DNA of 49,986 nucleotides from Pseudooceanicola endophyticus (lineage in GTDB: Bacteria > Pseudomonadota > Alphaproteobacteria > Rhodobacterales > Rhodobacteraceae). The stretch covers positions 16,728 through 66,713 of the forward strand of contig NZ_JAHIAB010000019.1 of NCBI RefSeq assembly GCF_018760365.1, written 5' to 3'. The translations under genes and the position numbers were made by a program. Below the pieces are notes generated by a model. That model had not been told where the DNA came from. It saw only the letters and a list, made by a program, of their open reading frames with translations, and did no database searches. Shown here one piece after another: positions 9,219 to 18,054 of this stretch; within the stretch, counting starts at the first letter, position 1, and each line of letters starts with the position of its first letter.

Positions 9219-10217
9219 ATGGGCATGAATAACGCGGTTGTGGCGGGCGAGATCCTCGCCGAGCAGAAGGATGCTGCGCTGGCACAGATGGCGCGCGTGC
9301 TGAAAACCGAATCCGAGGCGCTGGCGCTGATGGAGGCGACCCTGGGGGCGCCGCATCTGAAGGCCATCGAGATCCTGCTGGCGGCCCAGGGCCGGGTGAT
9401 CGTGACCGGCGTCGGCAAGTCGGGCCATATCGGGCGCAAGATCGCGGCGACGCTGGCCTCGACCGGCACGCCCGCGCAGTTCGTCCACCCGACCGAGGCC
9501 AGCCACGGCGATCTGGGCATGGTGACCAGCCATGATGTCGTGCTGGCGATCTCCAACTCCGGCGAGACGACCGAGCTGGCCGATATCGTCACCTATTCGC
9601 GCCGCTTCGACATTCCGCTGATCGCGATCACGCGCCGCGCCCATTCGACTCTGGGCCAGGCCGCCGACGTGACGCTGCTGCTGCCCGAGGCGCCCGAGGC
9701 CTGCCTGATCGGCGTGGCGCCCACCACCTCGACCACCGCGACGCTGGCGATGGGTGATGCGCTGGCCGTGGCGCTGATGCATCTGCGCGGCTTCGAGCGT
9801 TCGGATTTCCAGATCTTCCACCCCGGCGGCAAGCTGGGCGCGCAGCTGATGAAGGTCGCGGCGCTGATGATCCCGGCCGCCGACCTGCCGCTGGTCGCCC
9901 CCGGGCTCTCGATGCGCGAGGGCCTGATCACCATGACCGCCAAGGGCTTCGGGGTGCTGGGCGTGACCGAGGGCGGCCGCCTCACCGGCATCATCACCGA
10001 CGGCGACCTGCGCCGTCACCTCGATGAGCTGATGGAGAGCACCGCAGGCACCGTCGCCACCGCCAATCCCAAGACCATCCGCGCCGATGCGCTGGCCTCC
10101 GAGGCGCTGAAGATCATGAACACGGCGAAGATCAGCGCGCTCTTCGTGACCGACGCGGAAGGCGCCCCGGTGGGCCTGATCCGCATCCACGACTGCCTGC
10201 GCGCCGGCGTCGCCTGA
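9219..10217 (+). CDS. kdsD: D-arabinose 5-phosphate isomerase (KdsD/KpsF)
   Basis: Converts ribulose 5-phosphate to arabinose 5-phosphate, the first step toward CMP-Kdo, in the cytoplasm. The SIS domain comes first (VIVTGVGKSGHIGRKIAATL and the ISNSGETTEL sugar-phosphate loop), then two CBS domains, the second ending in FVTDAEGAPVGLIRIHD. I set the start at the ATG at 9219 (332 residues), since the upstream ATG at 9186 would add 11 residues with no family match; the ATG at 9225 is also possible. It heads a tight operon with kdsB (20 bp gap) and kdsA (3 bp gap). KpsF is the name used for capsule-locus copies; a chromosomal copy for lipopolysaccharide probably also exists. Confidence 0.92.
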   Translation: MGMNNAVVAGEILAEQKDAALAQMARVLKTESEALALMEATLGAPHLKAIEILLAAQGRVIVTGVGKSGHIGRKIAATLASTGTPAQFVHPTEASHGDLGMVTSHDVVLAISNSGETTELADIVTYSRRFDIPLIAITRRAHSTLGQAADVTLLLPEAPEACLIGVAPTTSTTATLAMGDALAVALMHLRGFERSDFQIFHPGGKLGAQLMKVAALMIPAADLPLVAPGLSMREGLITMTAKGFGVLGVTEGGRLTGIITDGDLRRHLDELMESTAGTVATANPKTIRADALASEALKIMNTAKISALFVTDAEGAPVGLIRIHDCLRAGVA

Positions 10218-10237
10218 TCCCCTCTAGGAAAGATCCC

Positions 10238-11029
10238 ATGGATACCGTCATCCTGATCCCCGCCCGCTATGCCTCGACCCGCTATCCCGGCAAGCCGCTT
10301 GTCGTGCTGGAGGGCGCCGATGGCCCGAAATCGCTGATCCAGCGCAGCTGGGAGGCCGCCAAGGCCGTCCCCGAGGCCGATGCCGTCTTCGTCTGCACCG
10401 ATGACGCGCGCATCGCCGAGGCCGCCCGCGCCTTCGGCGCCGATGTCATCATGACCGACGAGGCCTGCCGCAATGGCACCGAGCGATGCGCCGATGCCCT
10501 GGCGAAGGCCAGCCTGGACCCTAAGCTGGTGGTCAACCTGCAGGGCGATGCGCCGCTGACGCCGTCGTGGTTCCTTTCGGAGCTGATCGCGGCGATGAAG
10601 GCCGACGAGGGGCTGGACGCCGCCACGCCCGTGCTGCGCTGCGATCCCGAGACGCTGGAGATGTTCCTGGAGGACCGCCGCAACGGTCGGGTCGGCGGTA
10701 CCACCGCCGTCTTCACCGTGAAGAACGACGCGCTCTACTTCTCCAAGGAAGTGATCCCCTATACCGGCGGCAAGACCTTTGCCGCAGGCGATGTGCCGGT
10801 GTTCCACCATGTCGGCGTCTATGCCTATCGTCCGCGCGCGCTGGCCGCCTACGGCAGCTGGCCCGAAGGCACGCTTGAGAAACTGGAAGGGCTGGAACAG
10901 CTGCGCTTCCTGGAAAACGGCGCGCGTCTCAAGTGCGTCGAGGTCGAGGGCCGTGGCCGGGTGTTCTGGGAGCTGAACAACCCCGAAGACGTCGCCCGCA
11001 TCGAATCCATCCTGAAGAAAGAGGCCTGA
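10238..11029 (+). CDS. kdsB: 3-deoxy-manno-octulosonate cytidylyltransferase (CMP-Kdo synthetase)
   Basis: Activates Kdo with CTP to CMP-Kdo, the donor for Kdo transferases. The 263-residue protein has the nucleotide-binding start VILIPARYASTRYPGKPL, the NGTERCADAL segment, the VNLQGDAPL motif around residue 102 and a C-terminal ELNNPEDVARIE end, all typical for KdsB/KpsU. It follows kdsD by 20 bp and precedes kdsA by 3 bp, so co-translation in one transcript is likely. The central part is a little longer than in E. coli KdsB, within family range. No sign of damage. Confidence 0.93.
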   Translation: MDTVILIPARYASTRYPGKPLVVLEGADGPKSLIQRSWEAAKAVPEADAVFVCTDDARIAEAARAFGADVIMTDEACRNGTERCADALAKASLDPKLVVNLQGDAPLTPSWFLSELIAAMKADEGLDAATPVLRCDPETLEMFLEDRRNGRVGGTTAVFTVKNDALYFSKEVIPYTGGKTFAAGDVPVFHHVGVYAYRPRALAAYGSWPEGTLEKLEGLEQLRFLENGARLKCVEVEGRGRVFWELNNPEDVARIESILKKEA

Positions 11030-11032
11030 GCC

Positions 11033-11848
11033 ATGTCCGTCAAAGTCGGCGAGATCGAGTTTTCCAACGACCTGCCCTTCGCGCTTCTGGCCGGCCCCTG
11101 CCAGCTGGAAAGCCTGGACCATGCCCGCATGCTGGCCGAGAAGATCGGTGAAGAGGCGGCCAAGCGGGGCATCGGCTTCGTCTTCAAGGCCAGCTACGAC
11201 AAGGCCAACCGCTCCTCCCTCTCGGGCAAGCGCGGCCTTGGCATCGAGAAGGGTCTGGAGATCCTCAATGCCATCCGCGAGGAATTCGGCTGCCCGGTGG
11301 TGACCGATGTCCACGACATCCCCCAGGTGCAGCGCGCCGCCGAGGTGGTCGACATCCTGCAGATCCCGGCGTTCCTGTGCCGTCAGACCGACCTGCTGCT
11401 GGCCGCCGGCGAAACCGGCAAGGCCGTCAACATCAAGAAGGGTCAGTTCCTGGCCCCCTGGGACATGCAGAACGTCGCCGACAAGGTGGCCTCGACGGGC
11501 AATGACAAGATCATGCTCTGCGAGCGCGGCACGACCTTCGGCTACAACGCCCTGGTGAGCGATTTCCGTGGCCTGCCGACGATGGCCGCGATGGGCTATC
11601 CGGTGGTGTTCGACGCGACCCACTCGGTGCAGCAGCCCGGGGGCCTGGGCGGCTCCACCGGCGGGCAGCGCGAATTCGTCCCCGTGCTGGCGCGCGCCGC
11701 TGTCGCCGTGGGCTGCGCGGCGCTGTTCATGGAAGTCCATGAAGATCCCGACAACGCGCCCTCGGACGGTCCGAACATGCTGCATCTCTCGGAGCTGGGC
11801 GGCGTGCTGGACACGCTGGTGGCGCTGGACCGGGTCGTGAAGGGCTGA
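11033..11848 (+). CDS. kdsA: 3-deoxy-8-phosphooctulonate (Kdo-8-P) synthase
   Basis: Condenses arabinose 5-phosphate with phosphoenolpyruvate to Kdo 8-phosphate. The 271-residue TIM-barrel protein shows [10 protein letters not shown] at the N-terminus, [12 protein letters not shown] (PEP/A5P site), [18 protein letters not shown], the KKGQF segment and [10 protein letters not shown], and the [12 protein letters not shown] end. It is full length. It closes the kdsD-kdsB-kdsA operon. A Kdo-8-P phosphatase gene (kdsC) is not found in the window, so that step must come from elsewhere. A GC-rich hairpin (11858-11874) lies just downstream. Confidence 0.95.
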   Translation: MSVKVGEIEFSNDLPFALLAGPCQLESLDHARMLAEKIGEEAAKRGIGFVFKASYDKANRSSLSGKRGLGIEKGLEILNAIREEFGCPVVTDVHDIPQVQRAAEVVDILQIPAFLCRQTDLLLAAGETGKAVNIKKGQFLAPWDMQNVADKVASTGNDKIMLCERGTTFGYNALVSDFRGLPTMAAMGYPVVFDATHSVQQPGGLGGSTGGQREFVPVLARAAVAVGCAALFMEVHEDPDNAPSDGPNMLHLSELGGVLDTLVALDRVVKG

Positions 11849-11857
11849 GACCGGGCA

Positions 11858-11874
11858 GGGGGGCGCTGCCCCCC
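11858..11874 (+). terminator. Hairpin after kdsA, start of intergenic repeat copy A
   Basis: GGGGGGC (11858-11864) pairs with GCCCCCC (11868-11874) across GCT. There is no T-run, so it may work as a stabilising 3-prime hairpin or with Rho. It is also the conserved left end of the intergenic repeat described next. Confidence 0.55.
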
Positions 11875-11987
11875 GTCTCCTGCGGAGATTCCCACCGAGG
11901 TATTTGAAATAAGAAAATGAAGGGGCGTGTCCGGGATGGATGCGCCCCTTTCATCTTTCTTCAAATATGCCCGCCGGAGGCGCGTGG
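11858..11987. repeat. Rhodobacterales-type intergenic repeat, copy A
   Basis: A G-run/C-run hairpin, a CTCCTGCGGAGA-like palindrome and a long imperfect inverted repeat (arms about 11911-11927 and 11944-11969, TATTTGAAA... against ...TTCAAATA) end in a CCGCCGGAGG-like block. The same architecture recurs at 45102-45210 and 46695-46802. It lies between convergent genes, where it can form a bidirectional 3-prime structure. Confidence 0.75.
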
Positions 11988-11997
11988 TTCCGCGCGC

Positions 11998-12753
11998 TCA
12001 GGCCTGGAGAAACTCGGGCTCGGGCAGGCCGGGGCGCAGCAGCGCCGCCGTGAGCCGTCCCGTCGCATAGGCGCCTGTATCCACGCCGATGCGCCCGCGC
12101 CGCATGTAGGGCAGGTCCACGATCGTATGCCCATGGATGACCCAGATCCCGTCCGTGCGGGGGGTGGCCTCGAAGTCCGGGGTGCCCCAGAGCAGGGTCG
12201 TGTCGTCCTGGTCCCCGATCGCGCGGTCCGGGGCCGCGCCGGCATGGACAACGGCGACGTTGCCGCTTTGCCAGGAGCGCGGCAGGGTTCTGACCCAGTC
12301 CAGGAGCGGTTCTCCGAGGGCGTCCTGAAGCCGGTCCCGGGCGGTCTCCCATTCGGTCTGGGAGGCCGAGAGGGCGGGGGGGGAAACCGACAGGCTGGCA
12401 AGGGTTTGCAACCCGCCATAGCGCATCCAGCGCGGCCCTTCGGCGGCAGGATCCTTGAGGAAACGCAGCAGCATTTCCTCGTGGTTGCCCATCAGGCAGA
12501 GGAGGCGTCCCTCCGAGGCGCGTTCCGCTGCGTGCAGGCGCTGCAGCACGGCGGCGCTCTGTTCCCCGCGGTCGATATAGTCGCCGACGAAGACCTGGCG
12601 GGCCTCGGGGGCGGTGGCTGCCATACGAGTGAGCAGGCGGTCAAGAAGGTCGTCCCGACCGTGGATGTCTCCGACGGCGAAAAACGGCTCAGAGGGTGCG
12701 AGAGCTGCCGAAAATGTGGGTTTTGGAGCACGTCGACGTTTGAAGAAGATCAT
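11998..12753 (-). CDS. PPP-family metallophosphatase (serine/threonine phosphatase-like)
   Basis: A 251-residue phosphoesterase of the PPP superfamily with its two-metal signature in order: GDIHG (28-32), GDYIDRG (57-63), GNHE (89-92), then a VVHAG segment and the WVIHGHT histidine. Bacterial members such as PrpA/PrpB act on phosphoproteins or on dinucleotide polyphosphates (ApaH type); sequence alone does not decide which. It is transcribed alone on the minus strand between the Kdo operon and the export operon. Given the tyrosine kinase Wzc in the locus a regulatory link is possible but not shown; the usual Wzc partner is a different phosphatase family. Confidence 0.88.
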   Translation of the reverse strand: MIFFKRRRAPKPTFSAALAPSEPFFAVGDIHGRDDLLDRLLTRMAATAPEARQVFVGDYIDRGEQSAAVLQRLHAAERASEGRLLCLMGNHEEMLLRFLKDPAAEGPRWMRYGGLQTLASLSVSPPALSASQTEWETARDRLQDALGEPLLDWVRTLPRSWQSGNVAVVHAGAAPDRAIGDQDDTTLLWGTPDFEATPRTDGIWVIHGHTIVDLPYMRRGRIGVDTGAYATGRLTAALLRPGLPEPEFLQA

Positions 12754-12894
12754 GTTTTGCGGATCGCCGGTTTATTCTTTCACATGTTATCTGCCACATA
12801 GAGCACAAGAACACGCGCGGATTCTCACGTGCCGGCACGGGATGTGCAAGGCATGGGGCGAAATCCCGGAGCGGTACAAGGGACAGGACAGGTT

Positions 12895-15096
12895 ATGAGT
12901 CACCGTAAGGGCAGGGCATGGGCAGGCCTTTGTGCATCGATTTCCATGCTGGCGCTTTCGGTCGCACAGGCACATGCCCAGGACGGGAGCACCACGGTTG
13001 CCAGCGAGGGCTTCGGCACGCCGATGGCCGAGATCCTCGGGCAGGAGCCGCTCTGGGCGCGTCCCTCGCTCAGCTTCTACGGCACGCCCGGCCTGATCGA
13101 CATGCCCGGTGCCTGGTCGTTGGCCGATGGAGAAGGCGCGCTGTCGGCCAGCAATTTCGACGGAAACCTGCGCCTGGCCTTCACGTTCCAGCTCTCGCCG
13201 CGGCTGTCGGGCACCTTCCGCTATTCCGTGCTCGACAAGTTCGACAAGACGATCAACCGCTATGACCGCAGCTTCGACATCCGCTATCAGATTGCCGAGG
13301 AGGGCGACCTTACTCCGGCTGTCGCGGTGGGGCTGCAGGATTTCGGCGGCACCGGGGTTTATGCCGGGGAATACCTGACCTTCGGCAAGACCTTCGACCG
13401 GCTGCGGGTCACCGGCGGGATCGGCTGGGGGCGCTTCGGCAGCTACAACGGGTTTTCGAACCCCCTGGGGGTGCTCAGCGACAGCCTGAAGAGCCGGCCG
13501 GCGCATGTGCCCGACATCAACGAGACCGGCAAGCTTGATACCGGGAACTGGTTCCGGGGCGATGCGGCGCTGTTCGGTGGCCTGCAGTACCAGCTGAACG
13601 ACAAGGTGGTGCTGACGGCGGAATATTCCTCGGATGATTACGAGGCCGAGGCCGAGCGCATGGGCTTCGAGCACAACTCTCCCTTCAACTTCGGCGTCTC
13701 CTACCGGCTGAGCAAGAGCACCACTCTGACCGGGGCCTACCTGTACGGCAGTGCGCTTGGCGTGGCGCTGCAGTACACGTTCAACGGCAAGTACGGGCCC
13801 TATCCGGGCGGTGTCGAGCCGGCTGCGCCGCCGGTGCTGCCGCGCGACCAGGCGGCGGCCCTGGGCTGGCGCCTGGATGGCTCTTCCGAGCAGGTCCGGG
13901 CCCGCGTGAAGGCGGGGCTGGAGAAGGTCAAGATCCAGCTGCAGGGCTATGAGCAGACCTCGCCCAGCAGCGTGCGGGTCTATATCCTGAACCCGACCTA
14001 CGACGCGGTGCCGGAGGCCATCGGCCGCACCGCCCGGGTCCTGACCAACACCCTGCCGCCGCAGATCGAGACCTTCGACATCGTGCCGGTGGGCAACGGG
14101 CTCTCGCTGTCGTCGGTGACGATCCGGCGCTCCGACATGGAGCAGCTGGAGTTCGATTTCGACAGCTCCTGGAAGATGTACAGCCGGGCCCGGATCGCCG
14201 ATGCGGCGGACGAGCCGATGCGGCGCGACGTCGAGGTGCCGGGCACCTATCCCGATTTCTCCTATGGGCTTGGCACCTATGTCACCCCGGCCTATTTCGA
14301 TCCCGACGCGCCGATCCGGGTGGATGCGGGTCTGGCCTTCAACATGGCCTATGTGCCGCTGCGCAACGTCATTCTGTCGACGCAGCTGCGCTATGCGGTG
14401 GTCGGCAACCGGGCGGACGGGGCGGATCGCAGCTCGAATTCGGTCCTGCCGCACGTGCGTTCCGATGCCGCGCTCTACGCCAAGGAATCCACCATCCAGA
14501 TGAACCACCTGACGGCGGAATACTTCTACCGTCCGGGCCGCGATCTCTATGGCCGCGTCACCGCCGGCTATCTGGAAGACATGTTCGCCGGGGTATCGAC
14601 CGAAGTGCTGTGGAAACCCGTCAGCGGGCCGCTCGCGCTTGGCGCCGAGATCAACTATGTCCAGCAGCGCGACTACGACATGGGCTTTGGCCTGATGGAC
14701 TACAAGGTCGCGACCGGCCATGTCTCGGCCTATTACGACTGGGGTAACGGCTACATGACGGAAGTGGATGCCGGGCGCTACCTGGCCGGCGACTGGGGCG
14801 CCACCTTCAGCCTGGACCGGGAATTCGCCAACGGTTTCCGGATCGGGGCCTTCTTCACCAAGACCGACGTGTCCGCCGAGGACTTCGGCGAGGGATCCTT
14901 CGACAAGGGGATCCGGTTCTGGATCCCGCTGTCGCGCGTGGCGGGCGAACCCTCGATGAGCGGTTTCGGCCAGACCATCCGTCCGCTGACGCGGGACGGC
15001 GGGCAGCGTCTGAACATCCGCAACCGGCTCTACGATACGGTCCGCGACTACCACGATCCGGAATTGCAGGAAGACTGGGGCAGGTTCTGGCGATGA
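12895..15096 (+). CDS. yjbH: YjbH-family exopolysaccharide outer-membrane protein
   Basis: A 733-residue protein of the YjbH family (large beta-strand-rich outer-membrane component of YjbEFGH/Gfc-type exopolysaccharide operons). The start is the ATG at 12895, with AGGACAGG just upstream. A signal peptide ends at AHA-QDG about residue 28-29. The mature protein opens with the family block SLSFYGTPGLIDMPGAW and carries many alternating amphipathic strands with aromatic girdle residues, ending in RDYHDPELQEDWGRFWR, a typical family C-terminus. The stop overlaps the yjbF start by four bases, so translation is coupled. Likely role: outer-membrane assembly or release of the polymer; the exact mechanism is not known for the family. 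Confidence 0.9.
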   Translation: MSHRKGRAWAGLCASISMLALSVAQAHAQDGSTTVASEGFGTPMAEILGQEPLWARPSLSFYGTPGLIDMPGAWSLADGEGALSASNFDGNLRLAFTFQLSPRLSGTFRYSVLDKFDKTINRYDRSFDIRYQIAEEGDLTPAVAVGLQDFGGTGVYAGEYLTFGKTFDRLRVTGGIGWGRFGSYNGFSNPLGVLSDSLKSRPAHVPDINETGKLDTGNWFRGDAALFGGLQYQLNDKVVLTAEYSSDDYEAEAERMGFEHNSPFNFGVSYRLSKSTTLTGAYLYGSALGVALQYTFNGKYGPYPGGVEPAAPPVLPRDQAAALGWRLDGSSEQVRARVKAGLEKVKIQLQGYEQTSPSSVRVYILNPTYDAVPEAIGRTARVLTNTLPPQIETFDIVPVGNGLSLSSVTIRRSDMEQLEFDFDSSWKMYSRARIADAADEPMRRDVEVPGTYPDFSYGLGTYVTPAYFDPDAPIRVDAGLAFNMAYVPLRNVILSTQLRYAVVGNRADGADRSSNSVLPHVRSDAALYAKESTIQMNHLTAEYFYRPGRDLYGRVTAGYLEDMFAGVSTEVLWKPVSGPLALGAEINYVQQRDYDMGFGLMDYKVATGHVSAYYDWGNGYMTEVDAGRYLAGDWGATFSLDREFANGFRIGAFFTKTDVSAEDFGEGSFDKGIRFWIPLSRVAGEPSMSGFGQTIRPLTRDGGQRLNIRNRLYDTVRDYHDPELQEDWGRFWR

Positions 15097-15827
15097 GAAT
15101 GCAACGAAACCTTCTGGCGAGCGCTCTGGCCAGCCTGCTGGCGCTGGCCGGCTGTTCCGGCACCCTGACGCAGGAGGAGGCCTCGGCACCGGCGGCCAAG
15201 GTCTTCCCTGCGGTCAAGACGATCATGAACAGCCGCAAGGTGCCGCCGCCGGTGCCGGAATACCTGGCGCTGATGAAGACCGATGCGGCGGGGATGTTCT
15301 CCTTCGCGCAGGAAAGCGGCGCCTTCGACCTGCTGCGGCAGATGCCGGTCTCCAACGGCCCGGTCAGCAACTGGATGTCGCGGGGCGGCACGATCTTCTC
15401 CTTCCGGCAGGGCATGCTGGTGGCGACGCGGGGCCTGGGCGACGACACGATGGAAGCCGATGCCTCCCAGACGCTGGCGCTGGTGACGGCCCGTCGCAAT
15501 GGGCGGGCCAAGCGCTTCGTTGCCCATCTCGACGGCAACAACCACATCGTCCAGTCGACTTTCCTGTGTGACGTGAAGAACGAGGGGCCGAACGCGCTGG
15601 CGCAGGGGACGGGAACGGTCCAGACGACTTACATGACGGAAACCTGCTACGGCAGTGACTACAGTTTCCTGAACCTCTACTGGATCGGTTCGCAGGGACG
15701 GATCCTGCAGTCCCGCCAGTTCACCGGGACGCTGGTCGGCCTGGTCACTTTCCGCAGCCTCGATCAGCCGACGGTGCAGCGCCTGACGGACCAGCTTGCG
15801 GCCCGTCTGGGCACGACCGCGCAATGA
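15093..15827 (+). CDS. yjbF: YjbF/GfcB-family exopolysaccharide lipoprotein
   Basis: A 244-residue lipoprotein with lipobox LAGC (Cys21) after a short charged, hydrophobic signal. The body carries YjbF-family features: a MSRGGTIFSFRQGMLVATRGLGDD segment around residues 92-115, then a beta-rich domain with two cysteines (CDVKNEG and ETCYGSD) that could form a disulfide in the periplasm. It overlaps yjbH by four bases (ATGA) and is followed by wza 70 bp downstream. The gene order yjbH-yjbF-wza is a variant of the enterobacterial order. It is probably anchored to the inner leaflet of the outer membrane as an export accessory. Confidence 0.87.
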   Translation: MRMQRNLLASALASLLALAGCSGTLTQEEASAPAAKVFPAVKTIMNSRKVPPPVPEYLALMKTDAAGMFSFAQESGAFDLLRQMPVSNGPVSNWMSRGGTIFSFRQGMLVATRGLGDDTMEADASQTLALVTARRNGRAKRFVAHLDGNNHIVQSTFLCDVKNEGPNALAQGTGTVQTTYMTETCYGSDYSFLNLYWIGSQGRILQSRQFTGTLVGLVTFRSLDQPTVQRLTDQLAARLGTTAQ

Positions 15828-15897
15828 CGGGGTCGCAGATCTCCGGCCCATTCGGGCCCATTACAAGTTCACTCTGATTTCAGGGAGAGATTTTCAT

Positions 15898-17259
15898 ATG
15901 CGTGCATTGACCATTGCCCTCTCGTTAAGCCTCGGGGCTCTGTCCGGATGCGGTGTCGTCTACAACTCTCCCTCGGTGGAGACGGTGACCCGCGGCGACA
16001 GCAAGGTCCGGGTCATCGAGATGACTCCGGAAACCGTCATGGTGGCCAACCGCGCCCCCTATACGCCGCGCGATCTGCCGGCTGTCTTCGGCCAGATCGC
16101 CGGCACGACCGGAAAGCCCCAGGTGAAGACCGCAACGCTGCCGCAGACGGTGTTCGACGATTCCCAGCGGGCGCCGCTGGAGACCCGGGTGCCCCCGGCG
16201 ACCGATCCCGGCCCCTACAAGATCGGCATCGGCGATGTCGTCCTGCTGGCCACGCCGCAGATGGGCAGCACGGTCGAGCAGCTGACCGGCCTGCTGGCGG
16301 CGCAGAATGCCCGCCAGGGCTACACCGTCCAGGATGACGGCGCGATCGCCATCCCCAATGTCGGACGCGTCCAGGTCGCCGGCATGACCCTGGAAGAGGC
16401 CGAGGCGGCTCTGTTCCAGAAGCTCGTGCAGAACCAGATCGACCCGACCTTCAGCCTCGAGATCTCGGAGTTCAACTCCAAGAAGGTCTCGATCGGCGGG
16501 GCGGTGGCCAAGCCCGCCGTGGTACCGATCACCCTGACGCCGCTCTACCTCGACGAGGCGCTGGCCGCCGTGGGCGGGGTGACGGTGACCGACCAGGCCT
16601 ATGCCTCGGTCCGCCTCTACCGCGACGGCACGCTCTACCAGATCCCGCTGGCAAAGCTCTATTCCGACAAGACCCTGCAGAAGATCCGCCTGCTCGACGG
16701 CGACAGCATCTTCGTCGATACCGCCTACAACCTCGATCTGGCACAGTCCTACTTCCAGGAGCAGATCGCCCGGGCGACCTTCCAGCAGACCGCCCGTACC
16801 GCCGCGCTGAACGAGCTCAACAGCGAGGTCGCGATCCGTCGCGGCGCCCTGGAAGAGGCGCGCTCCAACTTCGTGACCAAGACCGAACAGGATGCCGTGG
16901 CGCGCGACTACGTCTACCTGGCCGGCGAAGTCGGCACCCAGGGGCGCTTCACCCTGCCCTTCGGGCGGCAGGCAACGCTGGCGGATGCGATCTTCACCAA
17001 TGGCGGCCTGCCCAGCATCCACGCGGATGCCAAGCAGATCTACGTGCTGCGCGGCTCCGATGACCCGCGCGAGTTCGACTCGGTCACCGCCTACAACCTG
17101 AACATCAAGAATGCCGCCAACCTGATGCTGGCGACACGGTTCCAGCTGCGTCCCAACGACGTGGTCTTCGCGGCCGAACAGCCGATCACGAAATGGAATC
17201 GCGTGGTCAACCAGATCACGCCGGCGCTGATCACCTCGACCGCTTCGGCGGCGAACTGA
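15898..17259 (+). CDS. wza: Polysaccharide export outer-membrane lipoprotein (Wza-like)
   Basis: A 453-residue lipoprotein with lipobox LSGC (Cys18). The polysaccharide export (PES) domain begins at YKIGIGDVVLLATP and runs through DDGAIAIPNVGRVQVAGMTLEEAE; SLBB-type beta-grasp domains follow (KVSIGGAVAKPAVVPIT and VYLAGEVGTQGRFTLPFG). Such proteins form the octameric outer-membrane exit channel for Wzy-made polymers and work with Wzc. The ATG at 15898 with CAGGGAGAG nine bases upstream is the natural start; it places the lipobox correctly. The C-terminus (NQITPALITSTASAAN) probably includes the transmembrane helix region. A perfect 13-bp hairpin follows the gene and may end or attenuate transcription. 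Confidence 0.92.
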   Translation: MRALTIALSLSLGALSGCGVVYNSPSVETVTRGDSKVRVIEMTPETVMVANRAPYTPRDLPAVFGQIAGTTGKPQVKTATLPQTVFDDSQRAPLETRVPPATDPGPYKIGIGDVVLLATPQMGSTVEQLTGLLAAQNARQGYTVQDDGAIAIPNVGRVQVAGMTLEEAEAALFQKLVQNQIDPTFSLEISEFNSKKVSIGGAVAKPAVVPITLTPLYLDEALAAVGGVTVTDQAYASVRLYRDGTLYQIPLAKLYSDKTLQKIRLLDGDSIFVDTAYNLDLAQSYFQEQIARATFQQTARTAALNELNSEVAIRRGALEEARSNFVTKTEQDAVARDYVYLAGEVGTQGRFTLPFGRQATLADAIFTNGGLPSIHADAKQIYVLRGSDDPREFDSVTAYNLNIKNAANLMLATRFQLRPNDVVFAAEQPITKWNRVVNQITPALITSTASAAN

Positions 17260-17310
17260 GGTCTTCCTAGCCAGTCCTGCTGAAAGATTCGGCAGGTACG
17301 GGAAAGCTGG

Positions 17311-17346
17311 GTGACAGCAATGCTGCGGTTGCGGCATTGCTGTCAC
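17311..17346 (+). terminator. Perfect 13-bp hairpin between wza and the small secreted protein gene
   Basis: GTGACAGCAATGC (17311-17323) pairs perfectly with GCATTGCTGTCAC (17334-17346), loop 10 bases, followed by an AT-rich tract (TATTATATTC) rather than a pure T-run. It lies 51 bases after the wza stop and 120 bases before the next start. It could be a terminator, an attenuator or an mRNA 3-prime stabiliser. Confidence 0.65.
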
Positions 17347-17466
17347 TATTATATTCTGTGCGAGTGTTTTTTCCCGAGTTGCACGCAGCAATTGACGATA
17401 CGCGGTACTCTGGATCGACGCTTCGTGATAATGATTGCTCATCCCAGTTTTATTGGAGGACTCTTG

Positions 17467-17781
17467 ATGTCCATGAAGAAGACGGCTCTTGCTTCCCTCA
17501 TCGCGCTCTCCGTGACGGCGTTCTCTGCCAACACCGTTATGGCACAGGAAGTCGTGGCAACCGGCACCGGCGGCGCAAACGGCGTCCAAACCACGACGAT
17601 CGGTGGCGGTGCCTCCGGTGGTTCCATCGTGGCAAGCGTGAATGCCGCGCTGGCCTCCATGGGGATCATGCCCCTGGCGGTCCTCAGCTTCGTCGTCTAC
17701 GCGACCGGCAAGGCAATCATCGAGGTTGCGGATTCGAACGGCACGACGCAGACCGTGACCACCACGGTCAGCACGCTCTGA
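17467..17781 (+). CDS. Small secreted protein of unknown function
   Basis: A 104-residue protein with a clear signal peptide (MSMKKTALASLIALSVTAFS..., cleavage after VMA about residue 26). The mature part is only about 78 residues, with a Gly/Thr-rich stretch then a hydrophobic segment and GKAIIEVADSNG near the end. The strong ribosome site TTGGAGGA (17453-17460) and the following terminator suggest high expression. It sits at the end of the export operon. Its C-terminal half resembles that of another small secreted protein at 25921-26226 (N-A spacing, then GK-xIIxVAxxN). I do not recognise a named family; a periplasmic or secreted accessory of the exopolysaccharide is inferred from position only. 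Confidence 0.85.
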   Translation: MSMKKTALASLIALSVTAFSANTVMAQEVVATGTGGANGVQTTTIGGGASGGSIVASVNAALASMGIMPLAVLSFVVYATGKAIIEVADSNGTTQTVTTTVSTL

Positions 17782-17801
17782 TCCTGCTCCGTTTCGACGG
17801 C

Positions 17802-17840
17802 AAAGGGCCTGTTCCGGTTTGTCCGGGGCAGGCCTTTTTT
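17802..17840 (+). terminator. Intrinsic terminator after the export operon
   Basis: AAAGGGCCTG (17803-17812) pairs with CAGGCCTTTT (17829-17838; one G-T pair), with an inner CCGG/CCGG stem, and the hairpin runs into six T (17835-17840). It is convergent with the rml operon. Confidence 0.85.
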
Positions 17841-18054
17841 GCGAATCCGGCATGGAAATGACGAGGCGGATGGCGAAATTGGCCAGGGAATGCCCCGGCC
17901 AATCACCTGCTGAATGTAGGAAATCATTCAGGCCATGGCGGCAGAGTCCGTCCGCGTCATGGAAAAGTACGCCCCGGCATCGGTCTGTTTTGCCGATTTG
18001 TGCCGGGCCACAGGTTCTACCCCGTCTGCGACCAATTATGCAGGGCAGGTATTT

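Noticed and set aside
11998..12753. The Wzc-specific tyrosine phosphatase (Wzb).
   Set aside because: Wzb is a low-molecular-weight phosphatase with a CX5R loop. This protein is a PPP metallophosphatase with GDIHG/GDYIDRG/GNHE motifs.
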